Part shown: positions 35,844 through 44,942 of the stretch, in pieces
How the letters are laid out: each line of letters starts with the position of its first letter
Numbering within the stretch: the first letter of the stretch is position 1
DNA from: Paenibacillus sp. FSL A5-0031
GTDB taxonomy: Bacteria; Bacillota; Bacilli; Paenibacillales; Paenibacillaceae
Reading direction: 5' to 3'
NCBI RefSeq assembly: GCF_001956295.1
Contig: NZ_MRTD01000005.1
Span: forward strand, 1 to 64,000
DNA length: 64,000 nt
Notes under the pieces: generated by a model
What the model saw: only the letters and a program-made list of their open reading frames with translations
Told to the model about the DNA's origin: nothing
Database searches by the model: none
Program-made: the position numbers and the translations under genes

Positions 35844-37484
35844 ATGATTGAAATTTTATTGATTGATGATGAGTCGTATGTTACGGGAAGCTTGGAGAAG
35901 ACCATTCCTTGGCTCTCGATTGGCGTAAAAAGCGTGTATCAAGCGACATCTGCCTTTGAAGCGTTGGAGCTTCTTGAAGAAAACTCGATAGATATTGTCG
36001 TTACCGATATTGCCATGCCGGAAATGAACGGGCTTGAGCTTGTTCAAGAGATCAGCCAGCGCTGGCCTAATATCAAATGCATTTTGCTTACAGGGCATTC
36101 TGATTTTCAATACGCTAAAAAGGCCGTTCAGCTGCAAGCATTTGATTATATATTAAAGCCAGTAAATGACGATGAATTTGTGAAAACGATATCGGGAGCA
36201 ATCGAAGCGCTAAAGGATGAATGGGAGCAGGCAGAGAAATATCAGCAGCTGCTGTATGATCGCAAATCTGATTTCAAGGTGCTGCGCGCCAATTTTATGG
36301 TCGACTTGGTATTAGGCAGACAGCTTTCGCCAAAGACGATTAAAGAGAAGCTGACGCAATACGAAATTTCTCTTGAGATAGAACGTCCAACCGTCATGAT
36401 GCTCGTCCAACTGGGCAAACAATTTTCACATCTGGATTATAGCTCTTCCTCACTTATGGAGTTTGCCGTAGGGAATATTGCGGAGGAGTCGTTTGCTCAG
36501 CATTTCCATGTATGGCATTGCAAAGCTCCGCATGAATATTTGCTTATTATGGCGCAGCCTAAAACGGAAGCCGGCGAGAAATCAGAATTTAGTATGGAAA
36601 GCCGCAATTTACGTAAAACGATACTTGCCGAAGCAACCAAGAAGCTTCGTACAAATGTGAGCAACTATCTCAAAGGAGATATCTCCATTGTCGTTACGGA
36701 TTGGTTCGAGTTTCCTAGTGCGATTACGACAGCGTATCGTTCTGGCCTAGGAGCGATGTTCATGATTGCAAATGAAGAGCAGCACTCTATTCATTATTTG
36801 GAGGATCGCTCGGGCAAGGACAACACTTTTGTTAAATCTATGGAAAGCTTATATAAGCCGCCTACGATGATAACATTGCTGGAGTCGAAGCGCTGGGATG
36901 CGGTAGAGCAGAAAATTAAAGATGTTTTTGCCGATTTGAAAAATACCCGATTCTCAAGAGAGCATCTATACGAGGTATACTTAGCGCTTACCAATGCTTT
37001 TATGTATATTACGCATAGACAGGGCCAATACGTATCCCAAATCAATGAGCTGGGTATCGATTTTATTTTGGATCAAACGGTTGTACTATCGCCTGATCGG
37101 CTGGAGGATTGGTCAATTGGCGTATTGCATAAGCTGCAAAGCGTGCTTTCAGTGAAAGAGGAGAGCTCCAAAAGCTTTATCGTTAAGCAGGTGCAGGAAA
37201 TTGTTGCGAACAACCTCAGCTTAGATACGACTGTAAAAACGATTGCTGATCGCGTGTTTCTTCACCCGGTCTATCTCTCGAAAGTATTTAAAGCGGAAAC
37301 GGGAGAAAGCTTAAGTGAATGGATCATCGGAATGAAGATGGAGCGGGCGCTTTATTTGCTGAAAAATACGAACAAAAAAATATATGAAATAACGAGTGAG
37401 CTTGGTTATCAGAATCCGCAATATTTTAGCAAAACGTTCAAAAAATATTATGGTATGACACCTCAGGAGTTTCGCGAACAGTAA
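35844..37484 (+). CDS. YesN-type response regulator with AraC HTH (galactan locus)
   Basis: This encodes 546 residues. The receiver has D8-D9 and phosphoacceptor D55 (VTDIAMP). A central dimerisation or linker region follows, then an AraC double HTH (KTIADRVFLHPVYLSKVFK and LGYQNPQYFSKTFKKYYGM). ATG 35844 follows AAAAGGGG; the open frame from 35808 overlaps the kinase gene without ribosome support. The stop codon TAA ends at 37484, directly before the AGTGGTTG box of the next gene. It is the best candidate to bind the two-box element found at four promoters of this locus. Confidence 0.94.
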   Translation: MIEILLIDDESYVTGSLEKTIPWLSIGVKSVYQATSAFEALELLEENSIDIVVTDIAMPEMNGLELVQEISQRWPNIKCILLTGHSDFQYAKKAVQLQAFDYILKPVNDDEFVKTISGAIEALKDEWEQAEKYQQLLYDRKSDFKVLRANFMVDLVLGRQLSPKTIKEKLTQYEISLEIERPTVMMLVQLGKQFSHLDYSSSSLMEFAVGNIAEESFAQHFHVWHCKAPHEYLLIMAQPKTEAGEKSEFSMESRNLRKTILAEATKKLRTNVSNYLKGDISIVVTDWFEFPSAITTAYRSGLGAMFMIANEEQHSIHYLEDRSGKDNTFVKSMESLYKPPTMITLLESKRWDAVEQKIKDVFADLKNTRFSREHLYEVYLALTNAFMYITHRQGQYVSQINELGIDFILDQTVVLSPDRLEDWSIGVLHKLQSVLSVKEESSKSFIVKQVQEIVANNLSLDTTVKTIADRVFLHPVYLSKVFKAETGESLSEWIIGMKMERALYLLKNTNKKIYEITSELGYQNPQYFSKTFKKYYGMTPQEFREQ

Positions 37485-37552
37485 AGTGGTTGTAAAAGGT
37501 GCTGATATGTTCGCTTTGTGTCATAGGCTGAAATTGCCCCTAAGCCTATAAT
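37485..37552 (+). promoter_or_regulatory. Two-box promoter of the galactan binding protein
   Basis: AGTGGTTGTAAAA starts at 37485, ATATGTT is at 37505-37511 (offset 20) and TATAAT at 37547-37552 (offset 62). The -35 position holds no TTGACA-like sequence, as expected for a promoter that needs an activator. Confidence 0.72.
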
Positions 37553-37587
37553 TAAGCATGTAGAACATAATCATGAGGGGGATTACA

Positions 37588-39285
37588 ATGAATATGAAAA
37601 CAAAGAAACGGTTCACGTTCATGCTTTGTATGCTTCTAATCGTATCAGCCATCATAGGTTGCTCGAACAGCGGCAACAAGGCAGAGCCGTCGAATAAGCC
37701 AAGCGACAACACTTCCGCGGGCAATGAGGAAAACCCTTACAAAGAGAAATACGATCCGCCGGTTACGATTTCCACGGTATGGGGAGTAGACCCTGCGCTA
37801 ACCTTCCGTGAGGGAGAAACGATTGAAAACAACGTGGCAACAAAATGGGCGCTCGATACGCTTGGTATTAAAGTAGATTCCCTTTGGTCAGTGACAGATA
37901 CAAATGGAGCATTTGCAACAAAAATGCGCCTTGCGATGTCTTCAGGACAAAAAATGCCGGATGTTGCTGTCGTTGGCGACAAACTGCTGGCACAAGATCT
38001 AATTGACTCCGGCATGTTCCAAGACGCAGGCGAGCTGTTCGATAAATATGCCGGCGAGAAATGGAAAGCGGCAATGAATCTTGATACCAGCGTATGGAAT
38101 GCTTATATGCGTGATGGAAAACGAATCGGTATTCCTTTACTTGATTATGCTTACAACAACGACTATGTGCTCTGGATTCGTCAAGACTGGATGGATAAGC
38201 TTAATTTGAAAGCTCCAAAAACGATTGCTGAGCTGGAAACGGTAATGGAAGCTTTTAAAAACAATAATCCACAAGGATTGTCGCCAGAAAAAGTTGTTCC
38301 ACTAAGCGTTGGCTTTAAAACGTCGATGAACACTTGGATGGGTGATCCATCATGGGTATTTGGCGCATATGGCACACTTCCAGCACAATGGAATGAGGCA
38401 GCGGATGGAACTTTGGAATACGGTTCTACGAACGCAGGCATGAAGCAAGGTCTTATTAAGCTTAAAGAGTGGCGCGACAAAGGTTATATTCCGAAAGAAG
38501 CAGCACTGTGGGATGAGAATAAAACGTCTGAACCAGCTGTAGCTGGAACAGCAGGCATTATTCCTGGACCTTACTGGATGAGCGGCTGGCCGCTATTGGA
38601 TACAGCAAAAAATGCTGAAGGCGCAGTATGGAAGCCTTATGCGATTCCAACTGGTGAAGACGGTAAAGCAATGCGTCACGGCACTTCCTTTGTAAATGGC
38701 GTTATTCTGATCAATAAAGATATGAAAAATCCAGAAGCTTTCTTCACTTACGAGAACTATCTATTCGACAACCTAGCTGACCCGCAAGAAGGAAGCCCGT
38801 TCGAGCTAGGCGCTTTTGAAGGTTATGATTACGCTCTTGATGCTAGCGGCAAACCGCTGTACCTGGATGATGTTCCAGGCGGTGCCATTACGGCTCCACT
38901 ACGTTACTTCATTGTACGCGACGGTGCGCGTATTCCTGATGCACAGTTTAAAGCATTGCTTAACCTAGCTGAAGGCAAAGAAGCAAAAACCTATCGCGAG
39001 AAGGAAGTTGTTGCGCAGTACGGACCGGAAACGGCGCTTGCTGCGACTGTCGTTATGGAGCAAGATGCGATTTCCAAGAAGGATATGTTTGTAGGACCTC
39101 CTACTAAAACAATGAAATCACGCATGGACTATTTGAAAAAAATTGAAGCTCAAACGTTTAACGAAATCATTTATGGCGCTAAACCGGCTGAAGCTTTTGA
39201 TGAATTCGTGAAAAGCTGGAAGTCATCCGGCGGCGATGATATGACGAAAGAAGTTAATGAGTGGTATGCTAGTTTAACGAAATAA
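37588..39285 (+). CDS. Extracellular sugar-binding lipoprotein (galactan locus)
   Basis: This encodes 565 residues. The signal peptide ends in IIGC with lipidated C25, then a Ser/Asn/Pro-rich tether and the large binding fold of LplA-type proteins. ATG 37588 was chosen because GAGGGGG lies before it; the frame from 37573 starts inside that site. The gene is a transcription unit of its own with promoter boxes upstream and a strong terminator downstream, so it can be made in excess over the permeases. Galacto-oligosaccharides are the likely ligands. Confidence 0.93.
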   Translation: MNMKTKKRFTFMLCMLLIVSAIIGCSNSGNKAEPSNKPSDNTSAGNEENPYKEKYDPPVTISTVWGVDPALTFREGETIENNVATKWALDTLGIKVDSLWSVTDTNGAFATKMRLAMSSGQKMPDVAVVGDKLLAQDLIDSGMFQDAGELFDKYAGEKWKAAMNLDTSVWNAYMRDGKRIGIPLLDYAYNNDYVLWIRQDWMDKLNLKAPKTIAELETVMEAFKNNNPQGLSPEKVVPLSVGFKTSMNTWMGDPSWVFGAYGTLPAQWNEAADGTLEYGSTNAGMKQGLIKLKEWRDKGYIPKEAALWDENKTSEPAVAGTAGIIPGPYWMSGWPLLDTAKNAEGAVWKPYAIPTGEDGKAMRHGTSFVNGVILINKDMKNPEAFFTYENYLFDNLADPQEGSPFELGAFEGYDYALDASGKPLYLDDVPGGAITAPLRYFIVRDGARIPDAQFKALLNLAEGKEAKTYREKEVVAQYGPETALAATVVMEQDAISKKDMFVGPPTKTMKSRMDYLKKIEAQTFNEIIYGAKPAEAFDEFVKSWKSSGGDDMTKEVNEWYASLTK

Positions 39286-39293
39286 GCTTGACG

Positions 39294-39324
39294 AAATGCG
39301 GTCCCTCAGGGGCCGCATTTTTTT
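39294..39324 (+). terminator. Terminator of the galactan binding-protein gene
   Basis: AAATGCGGTCCC pairs with GGGGCCGCATTT (G-T allowed) and is followed by a T-run. It separates the binding-protein gene from the permease genes. Confidence 0.9.
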
Positions 39325-39364
39325 GTGTTATGCAGCAAGCTAAATTCACATGTTGGATTGCAAA

Positions 39365-39432
39365 AGTGGTTGCATTTGTGCCATGAATGTTGGGTTTGTT
39401 AGCTACTTCAATTTTTCCGTCGCTGATATAAT
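39365..39432 (+). promoter_or_regulatory. Two-box promoter of the galactan permease operon
   Basis: AGTGGTTGCA starts at 39365, GAATGTT is at 39385-39391 (offset 20) and TATAAT at 39427-39432 (offset 62). The geometry is identical to the binding-protein promoter. Confidence 0.72.
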
Positions 39433-39512
39433 TTTTATATAAGGAACGCAATGCATACGTGCCGTGACAGGCTGATTGCGTTCTGCATCTCATCCAGCGG
39501 GAGGAACAAAAC

Positions 39513-40481
39513 ATGTCTCAGCAGCAAACAATTCAACAAGATGACATTTCGGTATCTGTTGTCAAATCAAAAGGAAAACCGCTGTTTTATTACCTCATAA
39601 AGCAATGGCCATTCCATCTTATGGTGCTTCCATCCCTCGTCTTTCTAATCATCTTCGCATACTTGCCAATGGGTGGACTTGTAATGGCTTTTCAGGATTA
39701 TAAACCATGGCTAGGCCTGACAGGCTCGGAATGGGTTGGACTGGATCAGTTCCGCTATTTGTTCGAGAGGCAAGACAGCCTGCAGGTAATCTGGAACACG
39801 CTAATCATCGCCATTTTCAAAATGGTACTGAATCTTTTTGCTCCATTCGTATTCGCTATTCTTTTAAATGAAATTAGAAAACAGCTTGTTAAACGTTTTG
39901 TACAGACGCTAGTCTATTTGCCGCATTTTTTATCTTGGGTTATCTTGGGCGGCATTCTTACAGATCTTCTATCGACGGAAGGCGGGCTGGTGAACCGTCT
40001 CCTAACAGGAATATTCGGAATCGAGCCGATCTTCTTCCTAGGCGATGGCGATTGGTTCCGCTTCACCGTTATCCTCTCTGATGTATGGAAAGAGTTTGGC
40101 TTCGGTACCGTCGTGTTCCTTGCAGCGCTTGCCAACGTTAACCCATCGCTTTATGAGGCGGCAGAGGTGGATGGCGCAAGCCGCTGGAAGCAGACGCTTC
40201 ATATTACGGTTCCGTCAATGATTCCCATTGCGATTGTAGTCGGTACACTGGCGCTTGGTAACGTGCTGAATGCGGGCTTTGATCAAATTTTCAACCTTTA
40301 TAATTCCTTGGTTTACGCGAAGGGCGATATTATTGATACGTTTGTATACCGCACAGCTATTTTAAGCGGCGAAATGGGCTTTGGTACGGCAATCGGATTG
40401 TTTAAATCGGTGATCAGCTTTGTCTTAGTCGTTATCTCTTATCGCCTTGCTTACAAACTAGCCAATTACAGAATTTTTTAA
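39513..40481 (+). CDS. ABC sugar importer permease, LplB type (galactan locus)
   Basis: This encodes 322 residues with six membrane segments and the EAA loop YEAAEVDGASRWKQTLHITV near residues 214-233. The N-terminal 30 residues are cytoplasmic. It pairs with the next gene to form the channel; the binding protein is encoded upstream in its own unit. A GGGAGG ribosome site precedes the ATG. No ATPase is encoded nearby. Confidence 0.94.
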   Translation: MSQQQTIQQDDISVSVVKSKGKPLFYYLIKQWPFHLMVLPSLVFLIIFAYLPMGGLVMAFQDYKPWLGLTGSEWVGLDQFRYLFERQDSLQVIWNTLIIAIFKMVLNLFAPFVFAILLNEIRKQLVKRFVQTLVYLPHFLSWVILGGILTDLLSTEGGLVNRLLTGIFGIEPIFFLGDGDWFRFTVILSDVWKEFGFGTVVFLAALANVNPSLYEAAEVDGASRWKQTLHITVPSMIPIAIVVGTLALGNVLNAGFDQIFNLYNSLVYAKGDIIDTFVYRTAILSGEMGFGTAIGLFKSVISFVLVVISYRLAYKLANYRIF

Positions 40482-40563
40482 AAAATATAAGCAAGATCGC
40501 GTAACGAGTTAGCCGTCTGAGGACGCGACGGCCGTTTACGCTAGCCAAAGGAGGACCTGCCGA

Positions 40564-41442
40564 ATGTATCATAAATCACCATCCTATCGCGTTTTCAACA
40601 CGTTTAATACGATCCTATTGATCGTTCTTGCCCTGCTATGTGTGATTCCGCTGCTGCATGTGCTTGCCGTATCGCTAAGTGCAAAGGCGGCAGCGGATGC
40701 CAATATCGTCGGTCTATGGCCGGTAGATTTCACGTTGGATGCTTACCGAAAAACGACAAGCAATCCGATCTTTCTAAACTCGATGTGGATCGCCGTTCAG
40801 AGGACGGTAATCGGGACGCTGTTGACTTTGTTGTTAGCCTTCTTGGCAGCTTATCCGCTATCCAAAGAAAACACCGCATTCCGCGGCAGAAATATTTATG
40901 CTTGGCTGTTCGTATTCACGATGCTCTTCAACGGGGGACTTGTCCCGTTTTATATGGTCATTCAAAAGATTGGCCTTATGGACAACTTTTGGGTGCTCGT
41001 GCTACCAGGAGCGGTTAATGTCTTCTTAACGATCCTTATGCTCAACTTTTTCCGCGGAGTACCCAAGGAGCTGGAGGAAGCAGCGCTTATTGATGGAGCA
41101 GGACATTTCCGTACATTGTTCAGCATCTATCTACCCGTTTCTTTGCCGGCCATTGCAACGCTCGCTTTGTTCAGCATGGTCTTTCATTGGAATTCATGGT
41201 TTGACGGTCTGCTTTATATCGGAGATCCAAAGCGTTATCCGCTGGCCACATTCCTTCAAACGGTTATCATCCAGCGCGATATGAGCTCGATGAGCATGAA
41301 CCCAGCTGATTTAGCGCTAATCTCACAAAAAACAGTAAAATCAGCGCAAATTTTCATCGGCGCTCTCCCGATACTTATCGTATATCCATTCCTCCAAAAG
41401 TTTTTTGTTAAAGGTTTGGTAATGGGTTCGGTCAAAGAGTAA
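40564..41442 (+). CDS. ABC sugar importer permease, LplC type (galactan locus)
   Basis: This encodes 292 residues with six membrane segments. The EAA loop is EEAALIDGAGHFRTLFSIYL near residues 175-194 and the family's C-terminus VYPFLQKFFVKGLVMGSVK is present. AAGGAGG precedes the ATG. It is the last gene of the galactan locus, followed by a very strong hairpin. Confidence 0.94.
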   Translation: MYHKSPSYRVFNTFNTILLIVLALLCVIPLLHVLAVSLSAKAAADANIVGLWPVDFTLDAYRKTTSNPIFLNSMWIAVQRTVIGTLLTLLLAFLAAYPLSKENTAFRGRNIYAWLFVFTMLFNGGLVPFYMVIQKIGLMDNFWVLVLPGAVNVFLTILMLNFFRGVPKELEEAALIDGAGHFRTLFSIYLPVSLPAIATLALFSMVFHWNSWFDGLLYIGDPKRYPLATFLQTVIIQRDMSSMSMNPADLALISQKTVKSAQIFIGALPILIVYPFLQKFFVKGLVMGSVKE

Positions 41443-41481
41443 TCGAGTAAACACAACACACACTCACATCCCACCAAAAAA

Positions 41482-41530
41482 CAGGGGCTGTTCCAAACGT
41501 AGATTTATCTACGCTAGGAACAGCCCCTCT
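41482..41530 (+). terminator. Strong hairpin ending the galactan permease operon
   Basis: AGGGGCTGTTCC pairs with GGAACAGCCCCT and, inside, CGTAGAT pairs with ATCTACG. Few T follow, so it may end transcription less sharply or protect the mRNA end. Confidence 0.75.
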
Positions 41531-41771
41531 GTATTTCTGGGTTTTATCGATGAAGTTTAAGCAGAGCGACGCAATTGCCAACTCTAACGAACCCAGCAGC
41601 TCTTATTCAAACGTTTCGTACTCGATTAATATTCTAACGAACCCCAGAATCGTTATTTCGGGAAAAGTAACACCTATCACCCTAAATAACATGAGATAAC
41701 GTCACTAGGATTCGTTAGAACTTTAGCAAAGTAGTTTTCAGCAAAATAAGCATCATACAGTTCCTTATAGA

Positions 41772-42378
41772 AGTAATCAGCGGGTTATGCACCCAAAGTA
41801 AAGCGTGTCCCAAAGGGACGAGAGCGTTCCAACGCAAACGCAGCAAAAGAGCGCATGGTTAGCTTTAACGTTAGTCCAATTGCGGGTGTCCAGAGGGCGC
41901 AGCCCTTGGGTCCCTCCCTTGGCAGGGAGGGTTTGGGAGGGTTCGAAACGCTTTTGAAGGTTTGGTTATTGTATTTAAGTAATCAGCGGGTTATGCACCC
42001 AAAGTAAAGCGTGTCCCAAAGGGACGAAAGCGTTCCAACGCAAACACGGCAAACGAGCGCATGGTTAGCTTTAACGTTAGTCCAATTGCGAGTGTCCAGA
42101 GGGCGCAGCCCTTGGGGCCCTCCCTTGGAAGGGAGGGTTTGGGTGGGTTCGAAACGCCTTTGAAGGTTTGGTTATTGTATTTAAGTAATCAGCGGGTTAT
42201 GCACCCAAAGTAAAGCGTGTCCCAAAGGGACGAAAGCGTTCCAACGCAAACGCAGCAAAAGAGCGCATGGTTAGCTTTAACGTTAGTCCAATTGCGGGTG
42301 TCCAGAGGGCGCAGCCCTTGGGGCCCTCCCTTGGAAGGGAGGGTTTGGGTGGGTTCGAAACGCTTTTGAAGGTTTGGT
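41772..42378. repeat. Three tandem 206-bp direct repeats
   Basis: Near-identical units start at 41772, 41978 and 42184, so the period is exactly 206 bases; the third lacks the last ten or so bases. Differences are single bases, for example the loop of CCCTCCCTTGGCAGGGAGGG. Each unit holds several small palindromes: GTCCC-AAA-GGGAC, GCGTT-CCA-ACGC, GGGCGCAGCCC and the CCCTCCC hairpin. No convincing gene is present inside. The flanks 41531-41771 show TCTAACGAACCC twice and otherwise nothing recognisable. Confidence 0.95.
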
Positions 42379-42480
42379 AGTAATCATTAAAGGGTTCGAA
42401 ACGCTTTTGAAGGTCTGGTAGTAATCCTATAAGGTTTGGAAAAGCCTTTGAAGGTCCGGTAGAAGCCTCTAAAGGTTTGG
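42379..42480. repeat. Degenerate partial copies of the repeat end
   Basis: Four short decaying copies of the segment AACGCTTTTGAAGGTTTGGT(AGTAATC) follow the third full repeat, up to the glycosyltransferase stop codon. They look like the eroded remains of further units. Confidence 0.75.
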
Positions 42481-42489
42481 TTCCTCCCT

Positions 42490-43791
42490 CTAATGGTTTG
42501 ATTGTCTCAAAGAACTTCTCTTCTTCGAACGCACAGCTTCAACTAGCTCATGAATGAGATAGGCTGCATATATCGTGATAAACGCCATAATGAAGTAACC
42601 GTATCGTTCAAACGTAATAAATGGCAGCGAAGTAAATATGAAATATAAAATGGTTATTATCAATATCGATAGTTCTTTGCGTTTGCTTTTAAAAATAACG
42701 GTCATGAGCAATCCAATTACTCCGAGCAATAGCAGCACGTAGTGATATACGCCCACGATGGGTTTCGAAATATGAAGTACGGGCTTCCAATAATAAGGTA
42801 CTTTGACCATATCGACTACCCGATCAACGGTGTAATGTTTAATATAACGATTGCGATCCGTTTCAAATCCATAATTTCTAATTTTTTTGGCAAGCTCAGC
42901 TTGAATTTCATTGGATTCGATGGCATCCTTTGCCTCGCCTAACCGCTTAAAGTCCTCACTGAATTTCTCTTCTGCACCAGCAGGATATCTCCAATCGATC
43001 ATAGCTCCTAATACAGATGGATTGCCGGACGAGAGCGTAAGCGGAATAAATTTATCAAATACGACAGCATTTCTTATCCACCAAGGGGAAATGCAAATTA
43101 ATATTACAGCAGATACAACAATAGCTGGTTTAATAATCTCTTTTATTTTATATCCTCTAACTAGCATGTAGATTAAAAATACGACCGGAAGGAGTGCAAA
43201 GTTTGGCCTTGCATATATCCCGATACTTAAACATACTGCTGCAATGGCGAACCAACTCAATTTCTTTTTATCTACAGCTATAATTCCGGTATAAATAAAC
43301 AGCCATAAAAACAACTGCCCAAAGGCTTCCGTTAAAATTAAATTTGCTGCCATATAGTTAGGTGCATATAGCGCGAACAGCATGATTGCTATTACACCGA
43401 TTCGTTCATGAAAAAATCGTCGACAAACTTGATAAAGAAGAATCATCGTACCTGCCATCATTAAAACTTGAAGAATGCGGAATGCAGTAATACCTTGCCA
43501 ATATCCAAATATCTTCAAACAAAATGCCAACACCATCGTAAGGGCAGGCATAATAAATACGGTCGAATCTTCTACTTTGTGATAAGTAAATGTACCTTCA
43601 TTAAGCAATGTCTCGGCACTTCGTATATATTTTACATCATCGTTATTATATTCTTCGAAATTGCCTAAATACATATCGCTGCCTTGCTGAAACGTGATGA
43701 ATGTTCCTATTGCAATGAAAAACACAACAACAACTGCTAAAATAATACGGTATAAAAGTGCTTCATTGTCTACTTTTTGAAAAATTTTCAT
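42490..43791 (-). CDS. Membrane glycosyltransferase, GT-C fold (GT39/ArnT-like)
   Basis: This encodes 433 residues with about ten membrane segments. The first extracytoplasmic loop after segment 1 has paired acidic residues (EEYNNDDVKYIRSAETLL), the usual catalytic region of polyprenyl-phosphate-sugar dependent GT-C enzymes, and LTEAFGQLFLWLF and GIYARPNFALLPVVF are typical of the dolichyl-phosphate-mannose-protein mannosyltransferase superfamily. It probably moves a sugar from a lipid carrier to a surface acceptor. It is a single gene, divergent from the YheC/D gene, with its 3' end abutting the repeat array. The exact donor and acceptor are unknown. Confidence 0.82.
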   Translation of the reverse strand: MKIFQKVDNEALLYRIILAVVVVFFIAIGTFITFQQGSDMYLGNFEEYNNDDVKYIRSAETLLNEGTFTYHKVEDSTVFIMPALTMVLAFCLKIFGYWQGITAFRILQVLMMAGTMILLYQVCRRFFHERIGVIAIMLFALYAPNYMAANLILTEAFGQLFLWLFIYTGIIAVDKKKLSWFAIAAVCLSIGIYARPNFALLPVVFLIYMLVRGYKIKEIIKPAIVVSAVILICISPWWIRNAVVFDKFIPLTLSSGNPSVLGAMIDWRYPAGAEEKFSEDFKRLGEAKDAIESNEIQAELAKKIRNYGFETDRNRYIKHYTVDRVVDMVKVPYYWKPVLHISKPIVGVYHYVLLLLGVIGLLMTVIFKSKRKELSILIITILYFIFTSLPFITFERYGYFIMAFITIYAAYLIHELVEAVRSKKRSSLRQSNH

Positions 43792-44089
43792 TTCATTGCC
43801 CCGCTTTTCATGATTTATAACTCTTATAAATAATAGTGTGACCTTAAGCTTTGTGTCTAATGGGTCTATTTGGGTTAAACGAGTTCTTTCAAGTTACAAC
43901 GATTTCTATCAGTCCTAGTTTTTATTCTGCTGCTCACCTTTCGCTTATAATAACTCCATTATAACGTGTATCATATGAAAAATGTTCCAATCGGTTGGAA
44001 GAAAAATGGATTAGTATATTTGCTGTCTATAAACGTTCGTACAGTTGCACTTGTTCAGCCTGTCATAAAGTAAGCTGAGGTGAACTTTT

Positions 44090-44869
44090 GTGTACAAGAA
44101 AAAGTATGCAAGTCGCAATATAAGAGGAAAACTGCGGGTCTGCAAATACTTATGTGCGAATAAAAAATTGAAGCGGTATGTACCGCATACGGTATCATTC
44201 AGCCGTGAGCACTTGCAGATGATGCTAAACCGTCATGACACCGTTTATGTCAAGCCAGATATTGGCTCACTCGGTTTGGGCATATTTAAGCTGAAACGGG
44301 TGAATTCAGGTTATGAGCTTTATTCAATCGTTAAGAAAAAACAAATACAAAAATTTTATAATTCCGTTTCCGAAGCTTATTCGCAAATAAAGAAAATGAA
44401 ATCGAGTAAGCTCATTATTCAAAAAGGAATATCATTAGATCGCGTGGATGGATGTCCCTACGATATTCGAGCGATGGTTCAGCGGAAGCCGGAAGGCAAG
44501 TGGGTTTGTACGGGTTTAATGGTAAAGGTAGGAGCTCGCCATAAAATCGTAACGAACTATTATCAAGGCGGAGCAATCTATTCGATGAAAAAACTTGGAA
44601 AAAGGCAAGGACTTTCTATTGAAGCAACGGATAAGCGGATCAGCAGACTAAGCAAGGTGGCCTTGCGAATATCACGGACATTAAGTAAAAAACGATCGGG
44701 TATGCACGAGCTTGGCATCGACTTTGCATATGATCAGAAGCAGCAGTTATGGGTTCTTGAGGTGAATTCCAATCATCCGCAATTTCATCCCCTTAAAAAG
44801 CTTGATCCTTCGGCCTATAAAAAAATGAAACATTTTGCTGCCAGCTACGGAAGGCGCGATGCAAAATGA
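44090..44869 (+). CDS. YheC/YheD family ATP-grasp protein
   Basis: This encodes 259 residues of the YheC/YheD family, ATP-grasp-like proteins linked to the spore coat in Bacillus. Visible segments are LNRHDTVYVKPDIGSLGLGIF (ATP-binding Lys and Gly-rich loop), IIQKGISLDRVDGCPYDIRAMV and the metal-binding end DFAYDQKQQLWVLEVNSNHP. It starts with GTG after GAGGTGAAC. It is a single-gene unit with a strong terminator. The 298-base gap to the divergent glycosyltransferase gene (43792-44089) shows no clear promoter pair. Confidence 0.9.
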   Translation: MYKKKYASRNIRGKLRVCKYLCANKKLKRYVPHTVSFSREHLQMMLNRHDTVYVKPDIGSLGLGIFKLKRVNSGYELYSIVKKKQIQKFYNSVSEAYSQIKKMKSSKLIIQKGISLDRVDGCPYDIRAMVQRKPEGKWVCTGLMVKVGARHKIVTNYYQGGAIYSMKKLGKRQGLSIEATDKRISRLSKVALRISRTLSKKRSGMHELGIDFAYDQKQQLWVLEVNSNHPQFHPLKKLDPSAYKKMKHFAASYGRRDAK

Positions 44870-44877
44870 AAAAAAAT

Positions 44878-44916
44878 GTAAAGCAGATCGAGACGATTTC
44901 TCGATCTGCTTTTTTA
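44878..44916 (+). terminator. Terminator of the YheC/D gene
   Basis: AAAGCAGATCGAGA pairs with TCTCGATCTGCTTT around CGATT and is followed by a T-run. Confidence 0.93.
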
Positions 44917-44942
44917 TACTTATTAATGATTGCGCTTACTCC

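Noticed and set aside
41772..42378. CRISPR array
   Set aside because: The repeat unit is 206 bases with no spacer pattern of 25-40 bases, and no cas genes are present.
44064..44072. CATAAAGTA, exact sigma-K -10 match, upstream of the YheC/D gene
   Set aside because: No AC at the right distance, and a start there would leave only about ten bases before the GTG with the ribosome site at the very 5' end. The 6-letter consensus is expected by chance every few kb.
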